Of a stretch of 64,000 nt of DNA, positions 46,962 through 55,274 are shown one piece after another. Every line of letters starts with the position of its first letter. Position 1 is the first letter of the stretch. The position numbers were made by a program, and so were the translations under genes. Source of the stretch: Streptomyces sp. NBC_01463. Lineage in GTDB: Bacteria; Actinomycetota; Actinomycetes; Streptomycetales; Streptomycetaceae. Under the pieces are notes generated by a model that saw only the letters and a program-made list of their open reading frames with translations, made no database searches and had not been told where the DNA came from. Where the stretch lies: positions 3,720,001 to 3,784,000 of the forward strand of contig CP109468.1 of NCBI GenBank assembly GCA_036227345.1, written 5' to 3'.

Positions 46962-47098
46962 TAGGCTCAACGCCAAGTTGCAGTTTGGTTTCCCTTGCAG
47001 TACAGAGCCTGCGGAGCATGTAACCCGCAGGCTTTTGTAGTTTTCAGACTTCTTTGCAGGTTCTGGAGCAGGGCAACCCTTTGGCCCAAGGAGGGCTT
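46962..47098 (+). promoter_or_regulatory. Promoter and structured leader of cold-shock gene
   Basis: TAGGCT at 46962-46967 fits a Streptomyces -10 box, giving a leader of about 125 bases. At 47007-47032 an 8-bp stem (GCCTGCGG and CCGCAGGC, 10-base loop) is followed at once by TTTTGTAGTTTT, so it looks like an intrinsic terminator lying before the gene. The second half is low in GC. CAAGGAGGG just before the ATG is the ribosome site. Long structured leaders are the way cspA-type genes respond to cold; attenuation here is inference. Confidence 0.6.
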
Positions 47099-47302
47099 AT
47101 GGCTACCGGAACCGTCAAGTGGTTCAACGCTGAAAAGGGCTTCGGCTTCATCGCCCAGGACGGCGGCGGCCCGGATGTCTTCGTCCACTACTCCGCGATC
47201 AACGCGTCCGGGTTCCGCTCCCTCGAGGAGAACCAGGTCGTGAACTTCGACGTCACTCAGGGACCCAAGGGTCCGCAGGCTGAGAACGTCACCCCGGCCT
47301 AG
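47099..47302 (+). CDS. CspA-family cold-shock protein
   Basis: A 67-residue single OB-fold nucleic-acid chaperone. RNP-1 is KGFGFIAQD and RNP-2 is VFVHYSAI, both intact, after the standard opening [12 protein letters not shown]. The ATG at 47099 has AAGGAGGG upstream and yields the usual length; an in-frame start 45 bases earlier would add residues not found in the family. A compound hairpin follows the gene. Confidence 0.95.
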   Translation: MATGTVKWFNAEKGFGFIAQDGGGPDVFVHYSAINASGFRSLEENQVVNFDVTQGPKGPQAENVTPA

Positions 47303-47343
47303 TTGCCCGGGTCGGCCGATCGCGGCCGGTAATGCAGTACCCA

Positions 47344-47385
47344 AGGAGCCCCGCTCCTCCGCCTCGGCGGAGAAGCGGGGCTCCT
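47344..47385 (+). terminator. Terminator of cold-shock gene
   Basis: A 12-bp outer stem (AGGAGCCCCGCT with AGCGGGGCTCCT) enclosing a 6-bp inner stem (TCCGCC/GGCGGA), 42 bases after the stop. Confidence 0.85.
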
Positions 47386-47523
47386 GCCTGTGCCCCTCCC
47401 GCCGAACGCGTCCGGGTCGCCTGCCCGTATCCGGGCTCTCAGGGAATGCTCCACGTCAGTTGCCGTCCGCGGCGGGCGAGGAGTTCCCATGACGCGCGTC
47501 ACACCCGGACCGGGGGTTGCGAT

Positions 47524-47547
47524 GCTTGACCTTGACACCGTGTGAGG
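47524..47547 (+). promoter_or_regulatory. MerR-type operator/promoter
   Basis: CTTGACCTTGACAC followed by CGTGTGAGGC forms an imperfect dyad (ACCTTGACAC against GTGTGAGG) that overlaps a TTGACC -35-like element. It ends about 20 bp before the MerR start. MerR proteins bind such dyads inside overlong promoter spacers, so autoregulation is likely. Confidence 0.5.
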
Positions 47548-47566
47548 CCGTGCACTGGGAGACATC

Positions 47567-48394
47567 ATGTTCACCATCGGAGACTTCGCCCGGTACGGGC
47601 GGGTGTCGGCCCGGATGCTGCGTCACTACGACGCGGTGGGGCTGCTGCACCCCGACCGTACCGACCCCTCGACCGGCTACCGGCACTACGGTGCCGCCCA
47701 GCTCGCCCGGCTCAACCGGATCATCGCCCTCAAGGACCTCGGCTTCACGCTCCAGCAGGTGCGGGCCGTCCTCGACGACGAGGTGGGTTCCGAGGAGCTG
47801 CGCGGGATGCTGCGGCTGCGGCGTTCGGAGCTGGAGGCGGCGATGGCCGCGGCGGCTGCGCGGCTGGCCCAGGTCGAGGCGAGACTCCGGTCGATCGAGA
47901 GCGAGGGACACATGTCCGTGGACGATGTCGTGATCAAGAGCGTTCCGCCGGTACGGGTCGCGGAACTGACCGAGGTGGCCGCCGGTTTCGCGCCGGAGGA
48001 CATCACACCGGTGATCGGCCCGCTGTACGAGCGGCTGTTCCCGCTGCTGGGCGAGGCCGGGGTCGTGCCGACGGGCCCGGGGATCGCCCGCTACGAGGAC
48101 GTGCCGGAGGGCGGCGGGGCGGTCGTCGTGCACGCGGGGGTGACGGTCTCGGCCCCGGCCGGGCCGCTGGGTGACACCGGTGTGACGGTGGTCGAGCTGC
48201 CCGCGTTCGAGGCGGCGACGATCGTCCACCGCGGCTGCATGGACGGCGTCCTGTCGACGGTGCAGACGCTGGCCCGGTGGATCGACGCCGGCGGCTACCG
48301 CTCGGCGGGGTATGCGCGCGAGGTCAGCCTGGAGTGCCCCGAGGACCGGGACGCGTGGGTGACGGAACTCCAGGAGCCGGTCACCCGGGCCTGA
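47567..48394 (+). CDS. MerR-family regulator with GyrI-like effector domain
   Basis: A 275-residue regulator. The N-terminal MerR winged helix reads FTIGDFARYGRVSARMLRHY, then YRHYGAAQLARLNRIIALKD and a dimerising coiled coil (ELEAAMAAAAARLAQVEARL). The C-terminal half (about 125-275) is a GyrI-like small-molecule-binding domain with its repeated strands (VRVAELTEVAAGFAPEDITP; VVELPAFEAATIVHRGCMDG). It resembles BltR/BmrR-type multidrug sensors. GGGAG precedes ATG 47567. No efflux gene is adjacent, so the target, other than itself, is unknown. Confidence 0.9.
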   Translation: MFTIGDFARYGRVSARMLRHYDAVGLLHPDRTDPSTGYRHYGAAQLARLNRIIALKDLGFTLQQVRAVLDDEVGSEELRGMLRLRRSELEAAMAAAAARLAQVEARLRSIESEGHMSVDDVVIKSVPPVRVAELTEVAAGFAPEDITPVIGPLYERLFPLLGEAGVVPTGPGIARYEDVPEGGGAVVVHAGVTVSAPAGPLGDTGVTVVELPAFEAATIVHRGCMDGVLSTVQTLARWIDAGGYRSAGYAREVSLECPEDRDAWVTELQEPVTRA

Positions 48395-48403
48395 CCGGGT
48401 GAG

Positions 48404-48435
48404 GGGGGTGAGGGGCCGGCCGCCCCCTCACCCCC
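48404..48435. terminator. Bidirectional hairpin between MerR and amidohydrolase genes
   Basis: GGGGGTGAGGGG and its complement CCCCTCACCCCC make a perfect 12-bp stem between two convergent genes, 10 bases after the MerR stop and 5 before the amidohydrolase stop. Confidence 0.75.
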
Positions 48436-48439
48436 TCTC

Positions 48440-49672
48440 TCACACCGCCGTGCCGGGCCCCGCCCAGAGCCCGTCGTCGGTCAGCCCGAGCAGGTCGATC
48501 GCGTTGCGGCGCACGATGCGGTCCACGACATCGGCGTCCAGGTGCCCCATCTGCGCCTCGCCGACCTCGCGGGACTTGGGCCAGGTCGAGTCGGAGTGCG
48601 GGTAGTCCGTCTCGTACAGGACGTTCCCCACCCCGATCGCGTCCAGGTTCTTCAGCCCGAAGGCGTCATCGAAGAAGCAGCCGTAGACGTGCTCGGTGAA
48701 GAGCTCCGACGGCGGCCGGTGGACCTTGTCGGCCACTCCGCCCCAGGCCCGGTTCTCCTCCCAGACGACGTCGGCACGCTCCAGGATGTACGGGATCCAG
48801 CCGATCTGGCCCTCCGCGTACATGATCCGCAGGTTCGGGAAGCGTTCGAACTTGCCGCTCATCAGCCAGTCGACCATCGAGAAACAGCAGTTGGCGAAGG
48901 TGATGGTGGAGCCGACGGCCGGCGGGGCGTCGGCCGAGGTGGACGGCATCTTCGAGGACGAGCCGATGTGCATGGCGATCACCGTCCCCGTCTCGTCGCA
49001 GGCGCGGAGGAACGGGTCCCACTCGTCCGTGTGGATGGACGGCAGCCCGAGGTGCGGGGGTATCTCGGAGAACGCCACGGCACGCACCCCGCGTGCGGCG
49101 TTGCGCCGGACCTCGTCGGCGGCGAGCTGTGCGTCCCAGAGCGGGACCAGGGTGAGCGGGATGAGCCGGCCGTGCGCGTCGGGCCCGCACCACTCCTCGA
49201 CCATCCAGTCGTTGTACGCGCGCACCCCGAGCAGCCCGAGTTCGCGGTCCTTGGCCTCGGTGAAGGTCTGGCCGCAGAAGCGGGGGAAGGTCGGGAAACA
49301 CAGTGCGGACTGGACGTGGTTGACGTCCATGTCGGCCAGCCGCTCGGGCACCGAGAACGAACCGGGCCGCATCTGCTCGTAGGTGATGACCTCCAGCCTG
49401 ATCTCGTCGCGGTCGTAGCCGACGGCGGTGTCGAGCCGGGTCAGCGGGCGGTGCAGGTCCTCGTACACCCACCAGTCGCCGATCGGGCCGTCGTCGCCCT
49501 TCGCACCCATCACGGGCGCGAACTTGCCGCCCATGAAGGTCATTTCCTTGAGCGGCGCCCGGACGATGCGCGGTCCTGAGTCCGCGTACTTGGACGGGAG
49601 CCGGTCCCGCCAGACATGAGCGGGCTCCACCGTGTGGTCGTCCACCGAGATGATCTTCGGGAAGGTCTCCAT
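48440..49672 (-). CDS. Amidohydrolase-2 family (COG2159) metal enzyme
   Basis: A 410-residue TIM-barrel hydrolase or decarboxylase. The first metal-binding strand is ISVDDHTVEP, a DxH variant of the usual DxHxH; the barrel His is in TVIAMHIGSS, and the late acidic residue is in VLYETDYPHSDSTWP. Family members act in ring cleavage and side-chain catabolism (ACMSD-like decarboxylases and amidases). ATG at 49672 gives METFPKIISVDDH; an in-frame ATG 9 bases earlier is possible. Upstream, at 49692-49711, is a 20-bp palindrome nearly identical to one in the fadD/ltp promoter region 5.6 kb away, so it may act in the same catabolic pathway. Confidence 0.82.
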   Translation of the reverse strand: METFPKIISVDDHTVEPAHVWRDRLPSKYADSGPRIVRAPLKEMTFMGGKFAPVMGAKGDDGPIGDWWVYEDLHRPLTRLDTAVGYDRDEIRLEVITYEQMRPGSFSVPERLADMDVNHVQSALCFPTFPRFCGQTFTEAKDRELGLLGVRAYNDWMVEEWCGPDAHGRLIPLTLVPLWDAQLAADEVRRNAARGVRAVAFSEIPPHLGLPSIHTDEWDPFLRACDETGTVIAMHIGSSSKMPSTSADAPPAVGSTITFANCCFSMVDWLMSGKFERFPNLRIMYAEGQIGWIPYILERADVVWEENRAWGGVADKVHRPPSELFTEHVYGCFFDDAFGLKNLDAIGVGNVLYETDYPHSDSTWPKSREVGEAQMGHLDADVVDRIVRRNAIDLLGLTDDGLWAGPGTAV

Positions 49673-49691
49673 GCGTCCCACGGTAGCGCCG

Positions 49692-49711
49692 ATCTGACGA
49701 ACCGTCAGCTA
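49692..49711 (-). promoter_or_regulatory. Shared palindromic operator, site 1
   Basis: In the amidohydrolase direction the site reads TAGCTGACGGTTCGTCAGAT, 20-39 bp before the amidohydrolase start. It matches site 2 (55275-55294) at 17 of 20 positions, and all differences are in the 4-bp centre. The inverted CTGAC/GTCAG arms fit a TetR-type dimer. Confidence 0.7.
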
Positions 49712-49905
49712 TCTGGACGGGGCCCCGTTCCACAATCGTTGTCGAGGGCTTGTGCAGAGAGTCACCCACTGCTGACGCGCGCCCCGTTCACAAGGCAGAC
49801 TGTTGACGGCGATACCAACGGTATGGAGCAATCCGGATGGCCTCGAAGGAATCCGGACATGTGCCATCGTGCCGGGCAGCGCACAGAGCAGGACAGGAGA
49901 CAGCA

Positions 49906-52872
49906 ATGGGCCGTGCCGACGGACCACGGGTACGCGTTCCGGAGCAGCGCGTCCCGGAGCAGAGGTCGGTGGAGGAAGCCGGACTTCGTTTCTCCCTCCT
50001 CGGTCCGGTACGGGCCGGGCGGGGCGACGAGACGCTGCCGTGCGGCTCGCCGCAGCAGCGCGCCCTGCTGACGGCCCTGCTCCTGAGAGGCGGCCGCACA
50101 GCCACGGCCGCCGAACTCATCGACGCCATCTGGGGCGAGGACCCGCCCTCCCAGGCACTGGCCGCGGTACGCACCTACGCCTCGCGCCTGCGCAAGACCC
50201 TGGGCCCGCTGACCCTGGCGAGCGACTCCGGCGGATACGCGATGCGGATCGGGCCCGGGGCGCTCGACCTGACCGTGGCCCAGGACCGGGCGGCCGACGC
50301 GGAGAAGGCCAGGGCGTCGGGCGACCGCTGCGGGGCCAGGGCGCTGCTGAACGAGGCACTCGCCCTCTGGGACGGCGAGGCGCTGGCCTCCGTCCCCGGG
50401 CCGTACGCGGAGTACCAGCGGACCCGGCTGGAGGAGTGGCGGCTCCAGCTCACCGAGACCCGTCTCGATCTGGACCTGGAGGTCGGCTGCCACGCGGAGG
50501 CGGTCTCCGAACTGACCGCGCTCACCGCCGCGCACCCGCTGCGCGAACGGCTGCGCGAGCTCCTGATGGTGGCCCTGTACCGCAGCGGCCGCCAGGCGGA
50601 GGCCCTCGCCGTCTACGCCGACACCCGGCGGCTGCTCGCCGAGGAACTCGGCGTCGACCCGCGCCCCGAACTCGCCGCGCTCCAGCAGCGCATCCTGCGG
50701 GCCGACGAGGAGCTGGCCCGCCCGGCCGACGAACCCACGCCGGCCGCCGCACCGCTCCGCCCCGCGCAGCTCCCGGCCACGGTCTCCGACTTCACGGGCC
50801 GCAACTCCTTCGTCCGCGAACTGGGCGACCGCCTCGCCACCGCGGAGGGCTCGGTCATGGCCGTCTCCGCCCTCGCGGGCATCGGCGGCGTCGGCAAGAC
50901 GACCCTCGCCGTGCACGTCGCCCACCAGGCCCGCCCGCACTTCCCGGACGGCCAGCTCTACGTCGACCTCCAGGGCGCGGGCGCCCGCGCCGCCGAGCCG
51001 GAGACGGTCCTCGGCGCGTTCCTGCGCGCGCTGGGCACGGCGGACTCGGCGATCCCCGACTCCCTGGACGAACGCGCCGCGCTCTACCGCTCCACGCTCG
51101 ACGGCCGCCGCATCCTGGTCCTCCTGGACAACGCCCACGACGCGGCCCAGATCCGCCCGCTGCTCCCCGGCACGGCCGGCTGCGCGGCGCTGGTCACCAG
51201 CCGGGTCCGGATGGTCGACCTGGCGGGCGCGCACCTGGTCGACCTGGACGTGATGTCGCCCGAGGAGGCGCTCCAGCTCTTCACCCGGATCGTGGGCGAG
51301 GAGCGCATCAACTCCGAACGCGAGGCGGCGCTCGACGTGGTCGCCGCGTGCGGCTTCCTCCCGCTGGCCATCCGCATCGCGGCCTCCCGGCTGGCGGCCC
51401 GCCGCACCTGGACGGTCTCGGTCCTGGCCGCGAAGCTCGCGGACGAGCGCCGCCGGCTGGACGAGCTCCAGGCGGGCGACCTCGCGGTGAAGGCCACCTT
51501 CGAACTCGGCTACGGCCAGCTGGAACCGGCCCAGGCCCGCGCCTTCCGTCTGCTGGGCCTCGCCGACGGCCCGGACATCTCCCTGGCGGCTGCGGCGGCG
51601 CTGCTGAACCTGGAGGCGCACACGGCGGAGGACCTCCTGGAGGCCCTGGTCGACACGTCCCTCCTGGAGTCGGCGGCCCCGGGCCGCTACCGCTACCACG
51701 ACCTGGTCCGCCTCTACGCGCGTTCGTGCGCTGACCGGGACGAACAGCCGCCGGAGGAGAAGGAACTGGCGCTGTCGCGGCTGCTGGACTTCTATCTGGC
51801 GACGGCCGCGGGGGTCTACGCACTGGAGCGGCCGGGGGAGCGGGTCCTCGATCACTTCTCGTCCACGTCCTACCCGGGCCTTGCCTTCCGGGTCCGCGAG
51901 ACCGCCCTGGACTGGCTGTTCACGGAGTCCAGCGGACTGCTCGCCTGCGCCCGCCAGTCGGCCGCCATCGGCATGCCGCGGCGCGCATCCGACCTGCTGA
52001 TGGCGGTGGTCGACCTCGGTGAGTCGGGCGCGAACTCACACCAGTTCGCCACGGCCGCGACGGCCGTGGCCGAGGCCGCCGAGGCCGCGGGCGAGGCGCA
52101 GGCCGAGGCCAGGGCCCGCACCATGCTGTCCCACGTCCACAGCGTCTCGGGCCGGTTCACCGAGGCGGAGGCCGAAGCGATGAGGGCCCTGGGGCTCGGC
52201 GAACTGGCCGGCGACCCGGTCTCGCTGGGGCAGGCGCCCAACCAGCGCGGGATCATCGCGCTCTACGAGAACCGCCACGAGGACGCGGAGTCGCATCTCA
52301 CGCAGGCCATGACGGCCTTCCGCGCCGACGGCAACAAGCCCGGCGAGGCATCGGCGCTCTGCAACCTCTCGCGTGTGCACCTCGCGACGGACCGGACCCC
52401 GAGCGCCGTCCAGCTGGCACAGCGGGGCGTCGCGATCTACGAGGACGACACCACCGGTCTCGCGCTCCGGCTCGCGAACGGGAAGTACGCGCTCGGGCTC
52501 GCCCTCATCGGCAGCAGGCAGACCTCCCGGGCCCAGAACGTCCTGCTGGAGGCCCTGCACATCTTCCGCGAGAGCCGCCAGCGGCTGTGGCACGGGATGA
52601 CGCTCTTCCGGCTGGCCGAGCTGCACATGGCCGAACAGCAGGCGGCTCAGGCGGCGGCCCACGCCGAGCAGGCGCTGGCCGTGCTCCGTGGCATCGGCGG
52701 GGACTGGCGCAGGGCCAACGTGCTGACGGTGCTCGGTCAGGCACTGGCGGCCATCGGGCAGACGGACCGTGCGCAGGTCTGCTGGAACGAGGCTCTGACG
52801 ATCTTCGATACGCTCGGCTCCCCGGAGGCCGAATCGGTCCGTGCACTCGTCAACCCGACTGCCGTGGCCTGA
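49906..52872 (+). CDS. afsR: AfsR-type SARP regulator with NB-ARC and TPR domains
   Basis: A 988-residue pleiotropic regulator of secondary metabolism. Residues about 25-120 are the OmpR-like DNA-binding domain (LRFSLLGPVRAGRGDETLPC; PQQRALLTALLLRGGRTATA), followed by the BTAD domain to about 280 (GCHAEAVSELTALTAAHPLR), an NB-ARC ATPase with P-loop GIGGVGKTTLA near 325 and ILVLLDNAHDA as Walker B, and C-terminal TPR repeats from about 690. Length and domain order match S. coelicolor AfsR (993). ATG at 49906 has AGGAGA upstream and gives a VPEQR-containing N-terminus as I recall for AfsR. In the known system AfsK phosphorylates AfsR, which activates afsS; all three are in this window. Confidence 0.85.
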   Translation: MGRADGPRVRVPEQRVPEQRSVEEAGLRFSLLGPVRAGRGDETLPCGSPQQRALLTALLLRGGRTATAAELIDAIWGEDPPSQALAAVRTYASRLRKTLGPLTLASDSGGYAMRIGPGALDLTVAQDRAADAEKARASGDRCGARALLNEALALWDGEALASVPGPYAEYQRTRLEEWRLQLTETRLDLDLEVGCHAEAVSELTALTAAHPLRERLRELLMVALYRSGRQAEALAVYADTRRLLAEELGVDPRPELAALQQRILRADEELARPADEPTPAAAPLRPAQLPATVSDFTGRNSFVRELGDRLATAEGSVMAVSALAGIGGVGKTTLAVHVAHQARPHFPDGQLYVDLQGAGARAAEPETVLGAFLRALGTADSAIPDSLDERAALYRSTLDGRRILVLLDNAHDAAQIRPLLPGTAGCAALVTSRVRMVDLAGAHLVDLDVMSPEEALQLFTRIVGEERINSEREAALDVVAACGFLPLAIRIAASRLAARRTWTVSVLAAKLADERRRLDELQAGDLAVKATFELGYGQLEPAQARAFRLLGLADGPDISLAAAAALLNLEAHTAEDLLEALVDTSLLESAAPGRYRYHDLVRLYARSCADRDEQPPEEKELALSRLLDFYLATAAGVYALERPGERVLDHFSSTSYPGLAFRVRETALDWLFTESSGLLACARQSAAIGMPRRASDLLMAVVDLGESGANSHQFATAATAVAEAAEAAGEAQAEARARTMLSHVHSVSGRFTEAEAEAMRALGLGELAGDPVSLGQAPNQRGIIALYENRHEDAESHLTQAMTAFRADGNKPGEASALCNLSRVHLATDRTPSAVQLAQRGVAIYEDDTTGLALRLANGKYALGLALIGSRQTSRAQNVLLEALHIFRESRQRLWHGMTLFRLAELHMAEQQAAQAAAHAEQALAVLRGIGGDWRRANVLTVLGQALAAIGQTDRAQVCWNEALTIFDTLGSPEAESVRALVNPTAVA

Positions 52873-52883
52873 CCTTGTCGGGC

Positions 52884-52901
52884 GTTCATCAATCGTTTAT
52901 C
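52884..52901 (+). promoter_or_regulatory. SARP/AfsR heptamer repeats in the afsS promoter
   Basis: GTTCATC (52884-52890) and GTTTATC (52895-52901) are direct repeats exactly 11 bp apart, one helical turn, the spacing that SARP regulators recognise. They lie just after the afsR stop and about 170 bp before afsS. Established: AfsR binds near the afsS -35 region in S. coelicolor. That these are the contact bases is inferred. Confidence 0.6.
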
Positions 52902-53072
52902 GCGGCACGCCACTCTCTACTCATCGATCCGCCGCGTCGGGGGGCAGACGGATCGGCGTGCGGCCTCACCACTAAGGTGAACGGCCCTGGAAGGCCCGCC
53001 CGGCAGTCCACGGGGGAACAGCCGGGCGGGCCGGCCCAATCCATATGTCCACACTTTCAGGAGTTGACCTTC

Positions 53073-53246
53073 ATGGCCGCCAACAAGGACAGCCTCAAGC
53101 CGACCGACGCGCACGCGACGGGCGAGGAGATCACCACCCTGGACGCGCACGCCACGTCCGAGCCGGCCAAGCCCACCGACGCGCACGCCACGTCCGAGCC
53201 GGCCAAGCCGACCGACGCGCACGCCACGAGCGAGCCGGCCAACTAG
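53073..53246 (+). CDS. afsS: AfsS-like small repeat protein
   Basis: A 57-residue acidic protein made almost entirely of a 12-residue repeat: DAHAT at residues 12, 24, 36 and 48, mostly as KPTDAHATSEPA. No hydrophobic segment or signal peptide. AfsS of S. coelicolor (63 residues), often annotated as sigma-like protein, is a short repeat protein placed directly behind afsR; position, size and repeat character agree. AfsS activates pathway-specific antibiotic regulators by an unknown mechanism. AGGAG 9 bases upstream supports ATG 53073. A 13-bp hairpin follows. Confidence 0.8.
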   Translation: MAANKDSLKPTDAHATGEEITTLDAHATSEPAKPTDAHATSEPAKPTDAHATSEPAN

Positions 53247-53262
53247 TCCAACCTGCACGGGG

Positions 53263-53303
53263 AGCGGCCGCGGCGGCGCGGAGGGGGAGCCGTCGCGGCC
53301 GCT
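53263..53303 (+). terminator. Terminator of afsS-like gene
   Basis: AGCGGCCGCGGCG pairs with CGTCGCGGCCGCT (13 bp, one G-T) around a 15-base loop, 17 bases after the stop. Confidence 0.7.
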
Positions 53304-53438
53304 GCGTGTCCGGGCAGGGACGGCCCACGCGATCGCGTCAGCGTGGGGGCCGCTTCCCGCCAGGGGGTACCGCCGCCGCCGGTCCCGTCGCTAGCGTCAC
53401 TCCACGTCCGGAAGTTCGCTCCCATCGCAGGAGTTGAG

Positions 53439-53606
53439 ATGACTCGCACCAAGAAGACGCTCGTCGCCGCCGCGTTCGCCGTGGCCCTCGGCATCGGCGG
53501 CGCGTGTCCCGCCCTGGCCGACGCCCACGCGAGCGGCGACACCCCGGTCACGACTCAGGATGCCGACACCGGCGTGGCCACCCCGCAGGACGCGCACGCG
53601 AGCTGA
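53439..53606 (+). CDS. Small exported peptide with DAHAS motifs
   Basis: A 55-residue precursor. Residues 1-27 are a clear Sec signal peptide (TKKTLVAAAFAVALGIGG; cleavage after PALA), leaving a 28-residue acidic peptide that begins DAHAS and ends QDAHAS, with TTQDADT between. The DAHA(S/T) element is the same as in the AfsS-like protein 190 bp upstream, so the two are probably related, one cytoplasmic and one secreted. CAGGAGTTGAG precedes ATG 53439, nearly the same leader as before the afsS-like gene (CAGGAGTTGACC). TAGCGT at about 53391 could be a -10 box. Function unknown; a signal or structural peptide is possible. Confidence 0.7.
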   Translation: MTRTKKTLVAAAFAVALGIGGACPALADAHASGDTPVTTQDADTGVATPQDAHAS

Positions 53607-53612
53607 ACCGGC

Positions 53613-53665
53613 CGGCACGGCGGAGGGGCCCGAGCCACCCCGGCCCGGGCCCCTCCGCCGTGCCG
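53613..53665. terminator. Bidirectional terminator, 20-bp stem
   Basis: CGGCACGGCGGAGGGGCCCG (53613-53632) has its exact complement at 53646-53665. It lies 6 bases after the peptide gene and 5 before the convergent fadD stop, so it serves both. Confidence 0.9.
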
Positions 53666-53670
53666 TTCCC

Positions 53671-55230
53671 CTACCCCCGCCCGCCCCGCAGCTCCCCCTT
53701 CACCACCTTGCCGCTCGCGTTGCGCGGGAGCTCGCTGACGAACTCCACCGCCCTGGGCACCTTGTAGTTCGCCATCTCCCGCCGCGACCAGGCGATCAGG
53801 TCGTCCGCCGTCACCGTGGCGCCCGGGCGGCGCACCGCGTACGCCTTGCCGACCTCGCCCAGGCGGGGGTCGGGGATGCCGATCACCGCGACGTCCGCCA
53901 CGTCCGGGTGCAGGCCCAGGAGCTGTTCGATCTCCGCGGGGTAGGCGTTGAAGCCGCCAACGATGAACATGTCCTTGATCCGGTCCGTGATCCTCAGGTT
54001 GCCGTCCCCGTCGAGGACGCCGACGTCGCCGGTGTGCAGCCAGCCGTCCGAGGTGATCGTGGCGGCCGTCGTCTCCGGGTCCTCGAAATAGCCCCGCATC
54101 ACGTTGAAGCCGCGGACCAGGATCTCGCCGGGGGTGCCGGGGGCGCCCAGGACACGGAGTTCCGTGCCGGGGATCGCGCGGCCCGACGTGGCGGCGATCA
54201 CCTCCGCCGGGTCGCCCTGGCGGCACATCGTGACGATGCCGCTCGCCTCGGAGAGGCCGTAGGCGGTCAGGACGGTGGCGATGTCGAGTTCCGTGCGCAG
54301 GCGGTTCACCAGCTGGAGAGGGACGACCGCGGCGCCCGTCACCACCAGGCGCAGGGCCGAGAGGTCGTGGTTCGCGCGGGCCGGGTGGTCCAGGATGGAC
54401 TGGTGGAGCGTGGGCGGGCCGGGCAGGACCGAGATGCGTTCGGCGGCGATGTTCGCGAGGACCGTGTCCACGTTGAAGACCGGCTGGGGGACCATCGTCG
54501 CCCCCCGCATCAGGCAGGCGATGATGCCCGCCTTGTAGCCGAAGGTGTGGAAGAACGGGTTCACGATCAGATAGCGGTCGCCCTCGCGCAGGCCCGCCAG
54601 CTCGCTCCAGATCGCGTAGCAGCGCAGGGTCTGCGCGTGGCTGATGACCGCGCCCTTGGGGCGGCCCGTGGTGCCCGAGGTGTAGATGATGTCGGAGGGA
54701 TTCGAGGGGGCGATCGTGGCGGCCCGGGTGCGGACCTGCCCGGGGGATATCCGCTCCCCCGCCGCCAGGAAGTCCTTCCAGGTGACGTAGTCGGCGGGGG
54801 CGGAGTCGGCGAGCACCACCACCGTCTCCAGGTGCGGGAGTTCGACCTCGGACCGGCGCAGGGACGCCACGTACGACGTCCCCAGGAAGGTGCCCGTGAC
54901 GAAGAGCAGTTTCGCGCGGCTCTGCTCCAGGACGTACGCCGCCTCCGTGCCCTTGAAGCGGGTGTTGAGCGGGACCAGGACCGCGCCCGCGGTCACCGCG
55001 CCCAGCGCGGAGACGATCCAGTCCAGGGTGTTCGGCGCCCAGATCCCGACCCGGTCCCCCGGCTCCACCCCCGAGGCCATGCACGCGGCAGCGGCCCGCT
55101 CCACGCGCTCGCCGAGTTCCGCGTACGTGACGCGGGTGCGGCCGTCGGCCACCGCCTCCCGGTCCCCGTACCGGCTCGCCGCCGCCCTCACCAGGCTGGG
55201 GACCGTGGACCATTCCTCGTCGCCGCGCAT
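53671..55230 (-). CDS. Acyl-CoA synthetase (FadD-type, FadD3-like)
   Basis: A 519-residue class I adenylate-forming ligase. The phosphate-binding motif is DIIYTSGTTGRPKGAVISH, motif II is LTAYGLSEASGIVTMC, the GWLHTGDVGVLDGDGNLRIT hinge is present, and the catalytic Lys lies in PRNASGKVVKGEL near the C-terminus. The order ANTxxW (WAPNTLDWIVSALG) and the short C-terminus suit FadD3-type enzymes that activate steroid-ring or branched side-chain acids, but fatty acids cannot be excluded. It is divergent from the ltp operon; the 116 bp between contain the shared palindrome, so both are probably co-regulated. Confidence 0.85.
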   Translation of the reverse strand: MRGDEEWSTVPSLVRAAASRYGDREAVADGRTRVTYAELGERVERAAAACMASGVEPGDRVGIWAPNTLDWIVSALGAVTAGAVLVPLNTRFKGTEAAYVLEQSRAKLLFVTGTFLGTSYVASLRRSEVELPHLETVVVLADSAPADYVTWKDFLAAGERISPGQVRTRAATIAPSNPSDIIYTSGTTGRPKGAVISHAQTLRCYAIWSELAGLREGDRYLIVNPFFHTFGYKAGIIACLMRGATMVPQPVFNVDTVLANIAAERISVLPGPPTLHQSILDHPARANHDLSALRLVVTGAAVVPLQLVNRLRTELDIATVLTAYGLSEASGIVTMCRQGDPAEVIAATSGRAIPGTELRVLGAPGTPGEILVRGFNVMRGYFEDPETTAATITSDGWLHTGDVGVLDGDGNLRITDRIKDMFIVGGFNAYPAEIEQLLGLHPDVADVAVIGIPDPRLGEVGKAYAVRRPGATVTADDLIAWSRREMANYKVPRAVEFVSELPRNASGKVVKGELRGGRG

Positions 55231-55274
55231 CTCGTGCCCTCCCGCCGTCGAACCGGAACGCCATGGCCGCCCCG

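Noticed and set aside
53263..53303. Hairpin after afsS as a small RNA gene
   Set aside because: Its position just behind the stop and lack of an own promoter fit a terminator better.
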